Source: Lycocorax pyrrhopterus obiensis
Lineage: Eukaryota > Chordata > Aves > Passeriformes > Paradisaeidae
DNA length: 64,000 nucleotides
Direction of reading: 5' to 3'
NCBI GenBank assembly: GCA_014706295.1
Contig: JACSVZ010000007.1
Location: 45,274,975-45,338,974 of the forward strand
Part shown: piece by piece, positions 11,801 to 24,479 of the stretch
Layout: every line of letters begins with the position of its first letter
Position numbering within the stretch: the first letter of the stretch is position 1
Notes under the pieces: generated by a model
Databases searched by the model: none
The model's input: only the letters and a program-made list of their open reading frames with translations
Told to the model about the DNA's origin: nothing
Translations under genes and position numbers: made by a program

Positions 11801-14800
11801 GTTTACAGATATACTTCAAAAGCATTCATTCATCACAAATAGCTTAAAACTTAATTGCTGGTTTGGATTGTCTAACCTTCACGCCTCGTTGCTAAGGATT
11901 ATTTTTTTTCTCATGTGGTGCATAATGATTAGTCTGGAAAGCTGCATTATTCTTGTTGTTGTTGTTGCTGATATTATTATTTTTACATTAATTTAATTTC
12001 TAAATATTCTTCTTAGGAAGGCATTCTTTGGTTTTTGTTAGTTATAGCTGTAATTTTTTGGAAAATCCAAGAAATGTCATCCCAGATTTATAATGATAAC
12101 TGTTGTTCTCAGTTCATACAAGAATGATGAAATGAAAATAATTATATATTTTATGATATCATGGGTTAATGATATTCTGGTAATTGCTTTGATTTTTTTT
12201 TTTTTTTTTTATGGAAGGTTAGGGAACTTAGTCATCTTCCATTATCCAGTAGATATATTTTTAAACCCTAAATAATACCACTTTTCAAGACCTTTTAAAA
12301 TTTTTCTGTTCCATGATATCCTGAAAATCTTAATTTAGCTATTGTTCTGAAACTTCCACTACTATGACAGACTCTAGGAGGCATCATGCTGAATTTTTGA
12401 GCTGAGCTGAATTTAATTTTCATTTAACTACCATTTCCATTCTATAAAGTATTTATCATTTAGCTGTTGGTTTGGTTTTGTTGGGGTTTTTTTCCAGGAT
12501 TATTTTTTTTTAATGCAACAGAAGACCTTGATGGAATTACTTTTGTTTATGGAGCTCCAGTGATATAAGAGATTCAAAAATCTCTACTCCAGCATGAAGA
12601 AATTCAGTGTCAAAGGTCACCAAAACAGCCAGGTCCAACACTCTTTTTATTTTATCTTGATCTCCTTACCTACATATAAGACACCATATATAGGCAGAGC
12701 TCATACTAGCGGTTGTAAAGCATCAAGGAGTACCTGATAGTATCTTAATCTATTATTCTTTTGAGACTTACTGATCCTGTGACTGGATAGATATGGAGCA
12801 AATTGCAAAAAATAAAAGCATGACAGCACATCCAGTTTTGCATATTACTGTTTCTTTGAGTCCCAGAGTCCTACTCGCAGTTAAGATATTCCTTAACTTC
12901 ACCAAACCCTAAACTAGGTTGCTTATTTTTTCATTTAGAAGTCTGTTTGTCTTTCTCCTTTTCTTCCACAAAAATGTAATTTCATGCTAAACTTACAAGC
13001 CTTTCTTGTCAGTATTAGGAAAAGATAAGACTAACTTAGAAGTAATTCTAATGAGTCAGTGGCATTGTGTTAAAAAAAACTCTAGAGTGAGTTTACAATC
13101 AGGCTGATTGAAACAAGCAAATACAGTATGTCAGTCTGCAGCCCAGAACTAAAGTAAGTTTCTACCTTCTGTGTATCTCTGGCAGCTATCAATGTTTGCT
13201 TCTCTCCCATCAGCATCAGCAAATGTAACCACTTAAACTTGATCCTTCTGTCCTGATCAGTTATGTGGATGAAAGGCAGTAGAGATCTGTCTTAATTCAC
13301 GTGGGATGCCCTTAATGCTTCCCCTAGAGTGGACATGTTTTTTCTTACTAGAATTATCTGCTCTCTATACCTTACACTAGCTATTTATCTGTTTCCATGT
13401 CTCATACGGCATACTTGAAAGCTTCTATCTAAACCAGGTCCCAGTTATGTAGAATTAAGAACAGGCTGTTCAAAATTCAGTCACAGAATATGTGCTGTCA
13501 TTCTCAACACCACTGGCAATGCCGTGAATTGGAGAGGATGTGAAATAGACGGGAGTTTTCATCTGCACTTAGAGCACTGAGTACTTCTTAGTAAAACACA
13601 GAAGTCAGGTTAGCTTCAAAGCACAAAACCTATTTGTCAGAGATGAGATCTGTATGGAAATGGTGAAAGTCCTGTTTGCATAAAACCCTGCAGACACATA
13701 TGAGCAAAAGCTGGATTTTTGCAGCTCAAATTCAGAGTACAGCATTTTTTGTGAGCCGTCTTGATGAATGAATGTTAAGCGAAAAATTTGCAGGTGAGAT
13801 TCAGAGTGGGAAAATCTGGCATTCTAGAAACTGGCCCGGGATCTGGGTACACACCAGTCATTCCTTACATTATTATTTTTGTATAGTTGGAAGTCTGGGG
13901 TCTCACACAAAGTATAAACATAAGGTCATGTGTTTGCTCAAGCTTTTTGGAAAGTCACGGATCCACTGCTATTATTTTACTGGTGACTGCTGCTTTAGCT
14001 GTCCTATAGGATGTTGTCATATCTCCACTTGCCAGTAAGCAGAAGAGAAAACCACAAGAACACCTGACATATGTTTGCTTTCCCTTGCATAGTGATGATT
14101 TAGCTCATCTTGTTGTCTATTTATTGATGTTACCAATAAAGAAACTGAAATAGTTATCACTGTTCTTTTCCTGTCCATCCTCATAAGGATTTTATGCTCA
14201 TGTAAATTTAGACCACACTTGCTACACATTCTATGAAGAAAAAGTGAAGATGGAAATTGCATAAAGCCAAGTTTTGACAAAAGGTTTTGTTTTCATTCCA
14301 TTTTTACTTAGAAATATTATAATATGTATAAATCTTATACAAATATGAAAAGTAGTTACTACCTTTGTAATGAAATATTATTTATCATATTTAGCTAATC
14401 ATTAATTACTGCGGAATTACTGGAATCAGCAGGTCCATTTTAGACTGACAAACCAAGGTTAAAACCACTTGCCCTCAATTGCCTAGAAACCTGGCAGGAG
14501 CTGTAGGAAAAAAGGTAAGTGTTTTTGAATCCCTTTCTCAGGTCACATAGAGAGATTATTTTTCCCCTTCTTCCTTCAAAATAACATTAAACTAAAACCC
14601 CAAAAACTTGATAAAATGTGTCTGTTCATACTTTGGTCACCAGTTCAACTTTTCAGTTAAACTTTTTTTCCCAGCAATTTGACCACACCCTTTCATCAGT
14701 AGTGTTGACCAACAATATTTATTTGAACAGAGACCCCAAGACACCCAGAAGCAAACTCCATGGCATACATCAAAGTATTCATCCTGCACCATATCTTGAA

Positions 14801-15680
14801 AATTCAATTCTTATAAAAGCAAAATCATTACAGAGACACAAGTGCTCTCAGGACAGAACTAGGAGCACATGGGGGTTGTTTTCAATTGAAGCATAAAAGA
14901 GTTTTAAATCAATTTCAAAGTTCAATACCCTCCAAGGGAGGGTAATGAGGAAAGTACAGGCAGCAACCCTGTTTTCCCTGAGAATATTTTGTTTGCTGCC
15001 TCACCTGGGAGATTTTACCCTTGCATTTTCTGGGTGGAGAGGTAAGTGGAGAACAATATGCAAGCACCTGAGAGGGCCAAAACAGACAAAGATTAATTCT
15101 TTATTCTGACAACCCTTGCACAGTTGAATCCACAGCTCTGACTTAAATTTTTATGAGATAAACTTGGTCCATATGGTCAATGAATAATATCTCTTTAAAT
15201 TAACTAATTAGCCAAAAAGGCCAGGAAACATGCTGAACTATAGAGACACAGGATTTACTTTTTGTTTATTGAACTCTAACCAGGTAGCTCTTTGGTTCAG
15301 AGGAGAACTTTCATGAGCTTTTGTCTCAGTTTTTTCAAAGTTGGCAAAATAGGTACTGTGGGCTGGTGGAGAATTAGTTTGAGTTTAAATTAAATTAATT
15401 CACTTTGTGCAAAATGTTATGAGATGAGAAAAAGGATGAACGGACATTCTTACCAAGGTATTTTGAAGACGTTCTGCTATTTGAAATGTCAGAAGCAGTC
15501 TCAATAAAGACACCATAAAGTGAAATAATGCGGTCCAGGCAACATAAAGAGTGCAAAATATCACATAGATTTCACTATCATACATAAGACAGAAGTTAAA
15601 AAGTGGACTATATATGTTCTCTTTTCAGTATATTGAAATTAATGAGAAATTCTCTTTACTTAATATGTGTGGTGGTCTGT
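8885..15680. other. Unique AT-rich stretch, simple repeats only
   Basis: No gene or firmly recognisable mobile element was found in these 6.8 kb. The stretch includes a (TTG)5 tract at 11953-11967 and an 18-T run at 12193-12210. A TCTCAGTTTTTTC...GCAAAATAGG segment near 15325-15352 faintly resembles a MIR 3' part but is too weak to call. The open frames (up to about 93 codons) have low-complexity or featureless translations. Confidence 0.5.
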
Positions 15681-15681
15681 A
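15677..15681. repeat. Target-site duplication, left copy (CTGTA)
   Basis: Five bases directly next to the LTR edge, matched by GTGTA at 16251-16255 with one difference. The match is short, so it supports the LTR boundaries rather than standing alone. Confidence 0.6.
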
Positions 15682-15810
15682 TGTCGTGGTTTAAGATGAC
15701 AAGGCAGCTAAACACCATACAGATTCCTGCTCACAACCCTCCCTGTAGTGGGATGAGGAGGGATTTGGAAAAAAAAGTAAAGTAGAACTTGTGGGTTGAG
15801 ATAAATACAG

Positions 15811-15816
15811 TTTAAT
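15811..15816 (-). promoter_or_regulatory. LTR polyadenylation signal ATTAAA
   Basis: TTTAAT on the plus strand, ATTAAA on the minus strand, lies in the expected R/U5 position of the solo LTR, followed on the minus strand by the conserved pre-U5 block TATTTATCTCAACCCAC. In the related LTR at 25.5 kb the same position reads CTTAAA. Confidence 0.65.
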
Positions 15817-15968
15817 AAGACAGAAATGGAAGGAAAATAATGCTGATGCTAACAATAGTAATGATAAAAAATTTAAAATATACAAAGCAAGAGATGCGCA
15901 GTGTACTTTCACGTGCTCACCACCTGCTGGCTGATGCCCAGCCATCCCTTACCTAACTTTCCCCCCAG

Positions 15969-15977
15969 GTTTTTATG
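15969..15977 (-). promoter_or_regulatory. LTR TATA-like box
   Basis: On the minus strand the sequence reads CATGCTTAGCATAAAAACC, aligned with the position of the TATA box in this LTR family. It would have driven the provirus. Whether it is active today cannot be told from sequence. Confidence 0.55.
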
Positions 15978-16255
15978 CTAAGCATGACACCACATGGAAT
16001 GGAATATTCCTTTGGCCAGCGTGGGTCAGCTGTTCTCTCCATGTCCCCTCCCAAATTCTTCTGCTCATCTAAGCCTACTCACATGTGGGGTAGTTTGAGA
16101 AGCTAAGTAGATCTTGACTTAGTGTAAACACTGATCAGCAACAACTAAAATATCAGTATCTTATGAACATTATTCTCATCCTAAATACAAAACAACTCTA
16201 TACTAGCTACTTGGAATAAAATTATCTCTATCCCAGAGGAAACCAGAACAGTGTA

Positions 16256-16724
16256 CCAAAAAAAGTTTATTAGGAATTCTAGTGTTAAATTCCTTTAGTT
16301 AAAGGTGATGCTAAAGCTAAAAGTCTAATAAAAAGATATTTAGTGACATCTTGTTTCTTAAGAAATCTGCCAGATAACCCATAAACAACTGTAATTCTGT
16401 GCGTTAAATAATCTGCCAGTACTTATTTAACATACAATAACTGCCTTATGAAACAGGAATTAAATACCTATCAGAGATACTTAGTCTGAGGTGTTACTGT
16501 TAATATCAAACTTCTTTATGCTTTTCAATGGCTGTGTGCAAAATATGATCGCTATATTCATGAAATATTTCTGTTCAGTTTAATTTACCAGAATTTGACC
16601 TTAGGGTTCTTTGCCTCCTAGCTGGTGATCCGGCTAACAGGGCCTCTGTGGGCTATGAACTCTCAGACAAGTTTGGTGAAGTTCTTTGGGAAAAACTGTG
16701 AATCTCTGCTGAGTATTAACATAT
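16256..16724. other. Unique stretch between LTR and CR1 tail
   Basis: No gene or repeat was recognised. The LTR insertion and the CR1 tail are separated by about 470 bp of ordinary AT-rich sequence, so they are independent insertions. Confidence 0.55.
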
Positions 16725-16866
16725 ACCACCAGGATGCACCATCCCTGGAAGTGTTCAAGGCCTGGTTAGATGTGGCTTTGAACAACCTGGCCTAGTGCCC
16801 ACATCAGGGGTGTTGGAAGTAGACAATCTTTAGGTCCCTTCCAACCCTAACTATTCAATGAATCCA
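16725..16866 (+). mobile_element. CR1 LINE 3' tail
   Basis: This is the typical avian CR1 3' end in sense orientation: CACCATCCCTGGAAGTGTTC, then AAGGCCTGGTTAGATGTGGC, TTTGAACAACCTGGCCTAGT, and TAGGTCCCTTCCAACCCTAA, ending in ATTCAATGAATCC, which corresponds to the ATTCTATG-type 3' repeat of CR1. The ORF2 C-terminal region reads as the conserved '...PSLEVFKAWLDVALNNLA' pattern, interrupted afterwards. The copy is severely 5'-truncated, as most CR1 insertions are, with moderate divergence and a short internal deletion. It is younger-looking than the fragment at 2.0 kb and the element at 29-31 kb. It is not mobile. Confidence 0.93.
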
Positions 16867-16869
16867 TGC

Positions 16870-19800
16870 TTTTATTAATACCTGTGGGGTATAAATGTGT
16901 TATCTACAAAGAGATGGTGAAGCTGAGCTGCTCTGGCAGATGTAGCACAAGAAAAGGCTCATTGATACCTTGAGGAGTAAACGGTATCTAGAAGGCAAGG
17001 TATTCTTTCTCATCGTATAAATCAAACATTGCATGTATTCTTTTGATATCATGTAACTTTGTCATGCTTTCACAGTACTTTGTTCTCTTTAAAGTTGTGC
17101 TTTGTATTGCAGGGGGAAAAAACGTATTTATGCTCACACTATGAATTTAAATCCGCTTCTCCCCAAATTTAGTTTCATTTTGATGAATTCTGGAACAAGT
17201 CAGTACAATGCAGAGGAGAAGTTTCATGTTTTCATTAATTTCATGGAATTCATTTGGGATTTAATTTTGCATGTCTCCTTACCAGTTTTTTATTTTAAAT
17301 CTCTTGAAAGAAAGAGCACATCTCTTTATACAACATCGATATATGCTGAGTACAAGCCTTACAGCCAATATGATTAAACATCTGAGCAATGTTTAGGCAC
17401 TTTTAAAGTTAATTATTTATTCTTTAATACTATTTATATTCAAATTTCTGATCCTATGAAATTGATCATTTTGTAGACACATAAATCTTTTACTTATTTA
17501 TAAAATTCTTCATGTAAGTGTTGAAAGTTTTCAAGAGTTGATTCTTTCACAGCTGGTCTAAATTCTGATGAGAATAATGCTGGCTTTAACAGAATTTAAA
17601 AAATCCATTGGCTTAAACAGAAACTTGTCTGAATAAAAACCAGCTAAAAGTAAGGAAGCTGTAATTTGGCCGCAAATCAAAGAAACTTTCAGACATCTAT
17701 TTTAATCAGCCATCAGTCTTGGTTTTCTTTCCCTGAAAAACTGTGCTTAATGTTAAATATGAGTTAGTAGAAGAATTCTAAGTTAACGTTCAGCAGGAAA
17801 CAGTAGTAGAATATTGGAAAACTCTTCTGGAAAGAATTAACTTGCCACTCTTCATCAGTCCAAGGAGAATATTATATCTTAGTTCTGGAGAATTCTGTGG
17901 ACTACTTTTCTTTGAAGGAAAAACAGAGAAGGAAGGTTGTGGTTTTATGACAGTGTCACTTAAAACTGTGACCAAAAAATTAAATGTAATTGCCACCATT
18001 GATATTTTTTTATATCCAAAGGAAGCACAATATCCACTCTTTTTTCACATTTTTGAGACATGGATATGTACACAAAATACATATATATATACAAATATAT
18101 ACACATGTATACACACACATACAGATAAATACATCTTTCACATATGGCTATGCACTGAGGAATGAAATAAATAATATATGCTCATGAGAACTACCTCTGG
18201 GGTTTTCTTCAAAATGAAACATTTTCAGAAACCTGACATTGTCGAGATGGGGGGAGAGGGTTGAGCAAATGGTATAGAGAGAGAAGTGCTTGCTGACAGG
18301 TTGACAAAAGTACATGTAGCCTTTCCTTCTACAGGGGAGAGGTTAGGCACTACACCACCACAGCAGAACCTTGGGGTATTACACAGCTATCCGTTCGCAG
18401 CTTTCACAGTGATGAATGAGGTCTTAGCAGATGCCTTGCAGAGGACTGGCAAGACTGAGAAGCAGAAAGCAGGAGATTACTCATATGTCTGCCCTTTTCC
18501 CCTCTCAGATCGGGTGAGGCAGGTGATTAAAAGATAAAGTCTTGGGTGATCTAATCAAAGCCATCTGCTCCCACTCTAGTCAAGTGAGAGAAATTCTCAG
18601 AAGCGTAAGGAATATGAAGAGTTGGTTTAATCAGAACTTAAACAGAAATATTATTGTAAAAGCACTCAGGGGCTCTGAGGACAATGCTCCTATTCATGGA
18701 GGAGTTCCAGGTATATGGATATAACTTTCTTCACTGATTCTCAGACTTCAAAATACCCTCAGTTACATTAAGCAAAATTAAGGATTCAATAAAATCTGAT
18801 GGATTTGAACATGAGGGAAAAAAAAGCCTAACCTGTCGCCAGATACTTACCTTAAGGTGAATGAGGCTTCTTGCAATTTCTTTTAAGGCATCAAATACTG
18901 GCTGAAACCATATGGAACATGTCCATTTCGGTCTGGTGATGACAAGCCTCATTCAGAAGATTATTAACACTGAAATTAAGAAATATATCCCTAATTTGAA
19001 GGGGTTTTTTTCCCTAATTTTCATAAGGAACAGGAGAAAAATTCTTAACAGAATATTCTGGAATCAGCAGCCTTTTTGATAACTGCGATGAAACATCTAC
19101 AAGATTAACTACTCTTTTTTAAGGGGAAAAAAGTAATTAATAAATACCCCATAGCCCAAGGAAACTAAGAAGTTTACTCTTTGTGCAGATCTGCGCCACA
19201 AAAATGTAAAGTTCAAATTTCACTAGGTTGTAAGTGGGAAATGATGATCAGCTTCTTCAGTTGAAATTCCTGTTTTAGTCTGCTTGTGTTCATGTATGAA
19301 TGATAGTCAAGAGAGACATGGGCATTTCTGATAACCACAGTGAAAGGCTGCCTGGTATTGCAGCAGAGGTTTGGCTGTCTTGCACCTATTTTTATTATAT
19401 TGTTTTTTCAAAGCATTGCTGGTATGTCAGCCACAGTCTTTAAATGAAATTCAGTAGTATTTTGAGATGCACAAAATTTTCATCATTGCATCTATTTAGG
19501 GAGGCATCATATATTCATTCTCCCTAATCTAGCTCTAATTTTCTATGCAAACACTGCCAGGCTCACTCAAGGCCACAGGATCTAGTTACTCACTTGACTG
19601 AAAAGCATGTCAATGCAAATTCAGGCTGATAAACCAGCACACAAATCTCCAGGGCTTCAGCAAGTTATAATTCAACCACAGTACTAACAAAACAAGATAG
19701 CAATTATGCAAGGAATCAGCTGAAAGGTTATTTTTAATTTTAAATTTCTGCCTCTGTACAGCTGGGTGTTGGAAGTAAAAAGCAAGACGAGGCACGTGTC

Positions 19801-20335
19801 CCCATTAGGCACGCCTTTGGAAACCAAGCAGCATACTGTACTGAGCATTATGCTGTGGACGTTTCACAGTAAATTTATCAGCTTTAGCCCTGAAAGCAAA
19901 TGGTTTTCTGGTGTGGTGGAATGTTCTTTTTAATATTAGTATATCAAATATTTTTGGCTCTGACAGTGACAGCAAATTAGTGCTGACTGCATAAAGGCAG
20001 GGTTGTGTGCTACCTTAGGGACATTACAAGGGCTCTTCTGATTGCCATAAGTCCTCACCTCCAGGACTGTCTTGTCCTGAATTCAGGCTTTGCCATGAAG
20101 TCAGATCAGCTGAATTCTTAACTTTCTCATTCTCCACTGTTTAATCACTTGTATAATATCCTTGTAGAGGCCCTCTAACAGACCTATTCACATTAAAGAC
20201 TTAGTTTTATGTGCTCCCATTTATTCTTGGTAAGCTTATTGTTCCTCCTTCTTCATTAGCTGCTCGACAATCTTCCACCACTTAGAGTGGGTACAGCTCC
20301 TGTGAAGTCGTAGCCCCTATAGGAGGCTGTTTTGG
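16870..20335. other. Unique AT-rich stretch, no gene supported
   Basis: Contents include a TA/CA-rich low-complexity tract at about 18067-18131. An 83-codon plus-strand frame at 18286-18537 has acceptor-like sites inside (CTTTCCTTCTACAG ending near 18334 and TTTTCCCCTCTCAG ending near 18509), but its translation matches nothing I know and no donor or exon chain is evident. Otherwise there is nothing to report. Confidence 0.5.
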
Positions 20336-20760
20336 AGCCTCTATAAGTCTGTGAAGATGACAAGCCTGCTCTCAGGTCCCTGACAGTCCTAGCTGTCCCT
20401 GCCTGACCTCTTCTGGTGCTTCCCCACCCTGCCTACAACCCAGGACTCAACTTCCCAGGGCCATCAGGCCTTGTCCAACAACAGCACGGCAGGGCTGGTC
20501 TGCAGCTCCCCGCAGCCCTGCGCTGCCTGGCAATGGGCCCTGTCAAGCCAGGCTCACCCATGGACCCACACCCCATCTTGTCCCCGGCCCATTTCCACCT
20601 CCACAGGGGTATCCGATGCTTGGGGCTGGGCTGTCCCCAGTGGCCCAGCTGCTCTGCTCTTGGCTGGAACAATGGGGTGGGCCCTGGCTGTCAGTCCCTG
20701 CCCTGTCCTCTTGGAAAAAATCCCCATGAAAGCCCATATCCCTGTGAGAACGGGTGACAT
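20336..20760. other. GC-rich block, unidentified
   Basis: A sharply bounded block of about 420 bp with clearly higher G+C than the AT-rich flanks and a handful of CpG sites. Several overlapping open frames on both strands (plus 20416-20757 and 20471-20797; minus 20433-20672 and 20554-20940) are a by-product of low stop-codon density. Their translations are rich in Pro, Gly, Ser, Cys and Trp and show no domain. Candidates are a decayed GC-rich retroelement or LTR, a retroposed fragment, or a small CpG-poor regulatory island. I see no TG...CA edges, poly(A) tail or target duplication that would settle it. I do not call a protein here. Confidence 0.45.
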
Positions 20761-20764
20761 TTGC

Positions 20765-23700
20765 AGTGCCTTGAACATATGGTCAACATCTCTGTGAGAC
20801 AACTGAGAAGAGGCAGGGAGGAAACTCAAACACTGAAAGTCAACTGATTGTACCCATGAATCGTTAGGATGTTCCATGTACAAGTTTTGGTTCAAGGCAG
20901 CTGGTCCTGTTCCAAACATCCTAGTCTGGATGTTAGCCATTCTCAGCAGACAGTTATGGTGTTTCTACCTTTTCCTGAGGCGGGAAAGAATATGATAAAA
21001 TTGATACTAGCTCAGCATGGTAATTTTGTACATCTGGTCAGAGAAAAGTCCATGTCACAGTTAGGTTACTAGAGTAAATGCAGCCAAGATAAATTCTCCA
21101 TTCATATTACAGGCTTTATTCAGCTTCCTGGACATCCAGTTACTGGAGTTTATTGGAAATAAATTGTGTAGTATCCAGCTGGAACCCCAGTAGTCAAGAG
21201 AAAACGTTGGGTAAACAATGGGTTTCCCTCGTATCAGTCAGTTCACATGAATGTCTCACAGATCCTGAGGCATCTGAGATGTCACTTGTATGATAACAAA
21301 TGCGCAATTGAATCAAGGTCTTTGTGCTTACGCAAGCACAACTCCCCCATAATAGATAGGTTGCTGCAACACAGAAGCTTTTGAAAAATGTGACAGGTAA
21401 TTTTAGTTTGGAAAGGTGTATCACACAGCTATTATTGTCACTGATTTACTTTGTAAAGTTCTAAAGTCTTGGGACACAGTTTTGAAAATCATCGATTCTG
21501 TGTGACACAAATGAAGATATGATCACTGGAAATGTTTCATATAAGAAACAGTTTTAAATTAAGAGGCTTTGATTGTGTATACTGTAACTACTGTTTTCTG
21601 TTCTCCTGTTGGTCTGATTCAGCTCAGACTTTTACATTCTATGGCGGAACACATAAAAGTAGTTTTTACACTTGTGTGGAATAAAATTCAAAGGTTTCTG
21701 AAATCAGTTGGATACATTTTTGATTTCCCAGGAGAATTAGACATGTAATGTGGCATTGGGCATCTCAAATATTCAGATGGGAGGTTTCAGTATAAAGAAA
21801 TAGTTTTGTTTTAACTGGACAGCTTTGACTGTCTCCGTATTTTGTGTGAACTTCCATGTTCATGATTCCACATTTTAAGTACTCTAAAAATGCCTGAAGC
21901 CAGAGGCAGACACTTCAAATTGCATAAAAATAAATTAATGAATAGCAGTAGTGATGCTAATTTTTTTCTGATGGATACACAGACTGGACCACTCCTAATA
22001 TAATCTAAATGTTTGAACAATATACCTCTAAACCCTTAAGTAGGTTGAAAACTAGCTTTCAGATTACAAAGCCTGGATTCAAAATGTTTTCATGAGCTTG
22101 ACACAGCAGTTGAGTATGAGCATGAGGAGCAAAATAAGACATGAGATATGAAAGACTCTTAGCAGACCTGGAGTTACTGTCACCAGATCTTTACCTGCAT
22201 TAGGCTGGACATTATTATACTATTCATAACTGTCTTTCTTTGAGCTATTTAGATAGTCTAGTAATAGGTGCTTTTACTCTTTCCTTCGTCTCCTTACAGA
22301 TGGATTGACAGAATTTGAAACTAGACTGGAATTGCACCATTCCTGTAAGCTTAGCACCGGTCTTTTCTCCAGCTACCTCAGTGATTTTGCTTTCCATCTG
22401 GTTGCCATGCAAATTTCTGAGTATTCAGAGCCAGAAGGAAAAAAAAGGAAAAAACCCTTTTGAGAACATACAGCCCAACTGATCACAAATCAAAATATTT
22501 TGTAGTAACGGCATTGCTTATTTCTACTATTCCTTCTTCTTCCCCCACTCCAGCACTTTTCATGATCCTGTTGCTGAGCGGTTCATGACATTCCATTTGT
22601 GACTGCCATATCATTTTATTGAAACATCCATATTCTCTTTTATTCTTTTGAAGGGCAAAATATTAAAGTGATATCTCTCTTGTTTTTTTGGTTTGGTTTG
22701 GTTTGTTTCCAAAGAGAAAAGAAATGTGTCTCTTTCCTGTGTGTCTGGCCAGATTGCTACAACTTCCATTTCTCTTCAGAAAATTCCAGCTGACAATTTC
22801 AAACAGAAATTCTACAACCTAAAGACAACTGCCATTGGGTCACAAGTGCAAACACCAGGAGACTTCTTCCCTTTTCTCTCTGTTCATACAATCTTTTTAT
22901 CTCTGTTTCCACAAAAATATTTTGCATTTTTTTCATCTTTCAAAATAAACCATAAAATCCAAAACCTAAACCAAAATGATGGACAGAGTATTAACAGGTT
23001 ACTCTTCATCTGCCTGCTCAGACTATTCAGATGTGAGAGCAGCACTGAAAAAGAATAAGATATGGAAATGGAGAATGTTTGCATACAAGTTAAACCGCAC
23101 ATCTAAAGGTTGTCACACTTAAAAGTTCCAGAGCCAAGGTTCATAAAATGTAAAAGTATTCTTGCACTGTTAGATCTTGGCAGGGCTATGAGAAAATAGT
23201 GTAATCTTGTTTTCCATTTATTCTGGCTAGCTGACACTTCTATCTCAGTCTGGCATGCAATAATCATTAAGAGAGCCTGGGATTTCACAAAATTTGGTAA
23301 ATGAATGAGGAACTAGGGGATTTTTTCCCCTTTTCTAATTTTTTTTTTCCTGGGCGTATAAAGCTGCTATCAAATGTGACTGAGAAATTACATTTGCATG
23401 CACACACCTACACAAGATTTTTTTTTTGTCCTGTAATTACTATAGCTATTTTAAATTCACACTGTGCATATGTATATATGGATACATTCAGGCACAGTTT
23501 TGACATAGCACATGTGCATACTATAGTTAGACCAAGATTATGAGCTTTTGCATGTGGGCTTGAGGAGGGTAATGCGTAACTACCCATTTAGTAGGACAGA
23601 AAAACAGAGGCAAAGCCCTTCAGTAAGGTTACCCAGGAGAGTAATGAGTATGTTCATACGGGACACCTAAATGTCAGACCACTGAAAAAACCTGCCTTCA

Positions 23701-24125
23701 AGTATCTTAACATCAGCTTCCTGCAAGGACTGAGAAATTACCATCTAGGCAGAATTTGAGTGCTTATGTTTAACAGCATAAATCCCGGACTTAGCAGGAT
23801 TCTGGAATCCCACTCCTATACCCACACTCTAAAACTATGGATGTCTAGTTTTTGCCAGAAATTTTCCAGTTGTATAAAGCACTATTTCTGTTTCTATGAA
23901 AAAGTACCTCTTTTGAAACAGGACTAGGTTACTTCCCAAACTCAGACCTCAGTATAGGCAAATTAGGTGTTTTACCACGAGGCAAGGCCAGAGCAAGGCT
24001 AACTAATTCATAGACAACCAACTTCTAACTAGTTATTATATCTACCACTGCTGGAAAAAAGATAATACTTTCCCTTTCCTTCTCTTATTGCTTTGGTACA
24101 TTAGTACAGTGGTTAAAACTACTAC
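20765..24125. other. Unique AT-rich stretch, no gene supported
   Basis: A GGTTT-repeat tract lies at about 22690-22706. The 121-codon plus-strand frame at 22693-23058 begins in that tract and has no recognisable motif. No mobile element family was recognised. Confidence 0.5.
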
Positions 24126-24127
24126 AC

Positions 24128-24478
24128 AAAAATTCACAGAGACAGAAAATGACTGAGGTTGGAAGAGATCTCTGGAGCTTGTCTACTCAACCCACCTTAC
24201 TCAAAGCAGGGTCAACTACAGAACTTTTTTCAGGAGCATGTCACGTTGAATTTTTAATATCTCCAAGGCCATAACCTCTCAGGTTGACTTGTACCTGTGT
24301 TTGACCCTTGCAGAAACAAACAAACAGAAAGGTTCAAAGAGCTGAAAAATAATTTTTCTAAAGTTGAATAATCCCAACTCTTTCAGCCTTGCCTCATACT
24401 TTGGCTGCTTCAGGTCCTCAGTCATCTTCATGGCCCTTGGCTGGAGTCTCAAATATTCTAGATGTAGAGTCTGGCATA
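24128..24478 (-). mobile_element. CR1 LINE 3' tail, antisense
   Basis: On the plus strand this is the reverse complement of an avian CR1 3' end. It shows TGACTGAGGTTGGAAGAGAT with CTCTGGAG, AAGCAGGGTCAACTACAG, AATATCTCCAAGGCC, CCTCTCAGGTTGACTTGTAC (normally 'CTGGGCAACCTGTTCCAG'), TGTTTGACCCTTGCAG, and further in CCCAACTCTTTCAGCCTTGC, CTCATACTTTGGCTGCTTCA and CATGGCCCTTGGCTGGAGTC. The order matches CR1 read from its 3' end back into ORF2. The copy is 5'-truncated near 24478 and carries small deletions (the region after 24310 is compressed). ORF2 is not intact. Orientation is opposite to the CR1 at 16.7 kb. Confidence 0.93.
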
Positions 24479-24479
24479 A

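Larger units (their letters stand above)
15682..16250 (-). mobile_element. Solo LTR of an avian ERVL-like endogenous retrovirus
   Basis: The plus-strand edges are TGTCGTGGTTTAA and AACCAGAACA, the TG...CA termini of a familiar avian LTR. The length is 569 bp. Transcription sense is inferred to be minus: read from 16250 downward there is U3, then a TATA-like CATAAAAAC (about 15969-15977), then an ATTAAA poly(A) signal (TTTAAT on plus at 15811-15816), then U5 to 15682. The LTR is flanked by CTGTA (15677-15681) and GTGTA (16251-16255), a 5-bp target-site duplication with one mismatch, and 5 bp is the usual size for ERVL. No gag, pol or env and no partner LTR are present, so this is a solo LTR left by recombination between the two LTRs of a provirus. 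The family name is from recognition, so ERVL is likely but not proven. Confidence 0.87.

Noticed and set aside
15325..15352. TCTCAGTTTTTTC...GCAAAATAGG, faintly MIR-like
   Set aside because: Only a short, weak resemblance with no supporting flank.
18286..18537. 83-codon plus-strand frame with acceptor-like sites
   Set aside because: No recognisable product, no matching donors and no exon chain.
20416..20940. Four overlapping open frames of 79-128 codons in the GC-rich block
   Set aside because: Open on both strands at once, which is a composition effect. The translations are Pro/Gly/Ser/Trp-rich without motifs.
22693..23058. 121-codon plus-strand frame
   Set aside because: It starts inside a GGTTT simple repeat and has no recognisable protein features.
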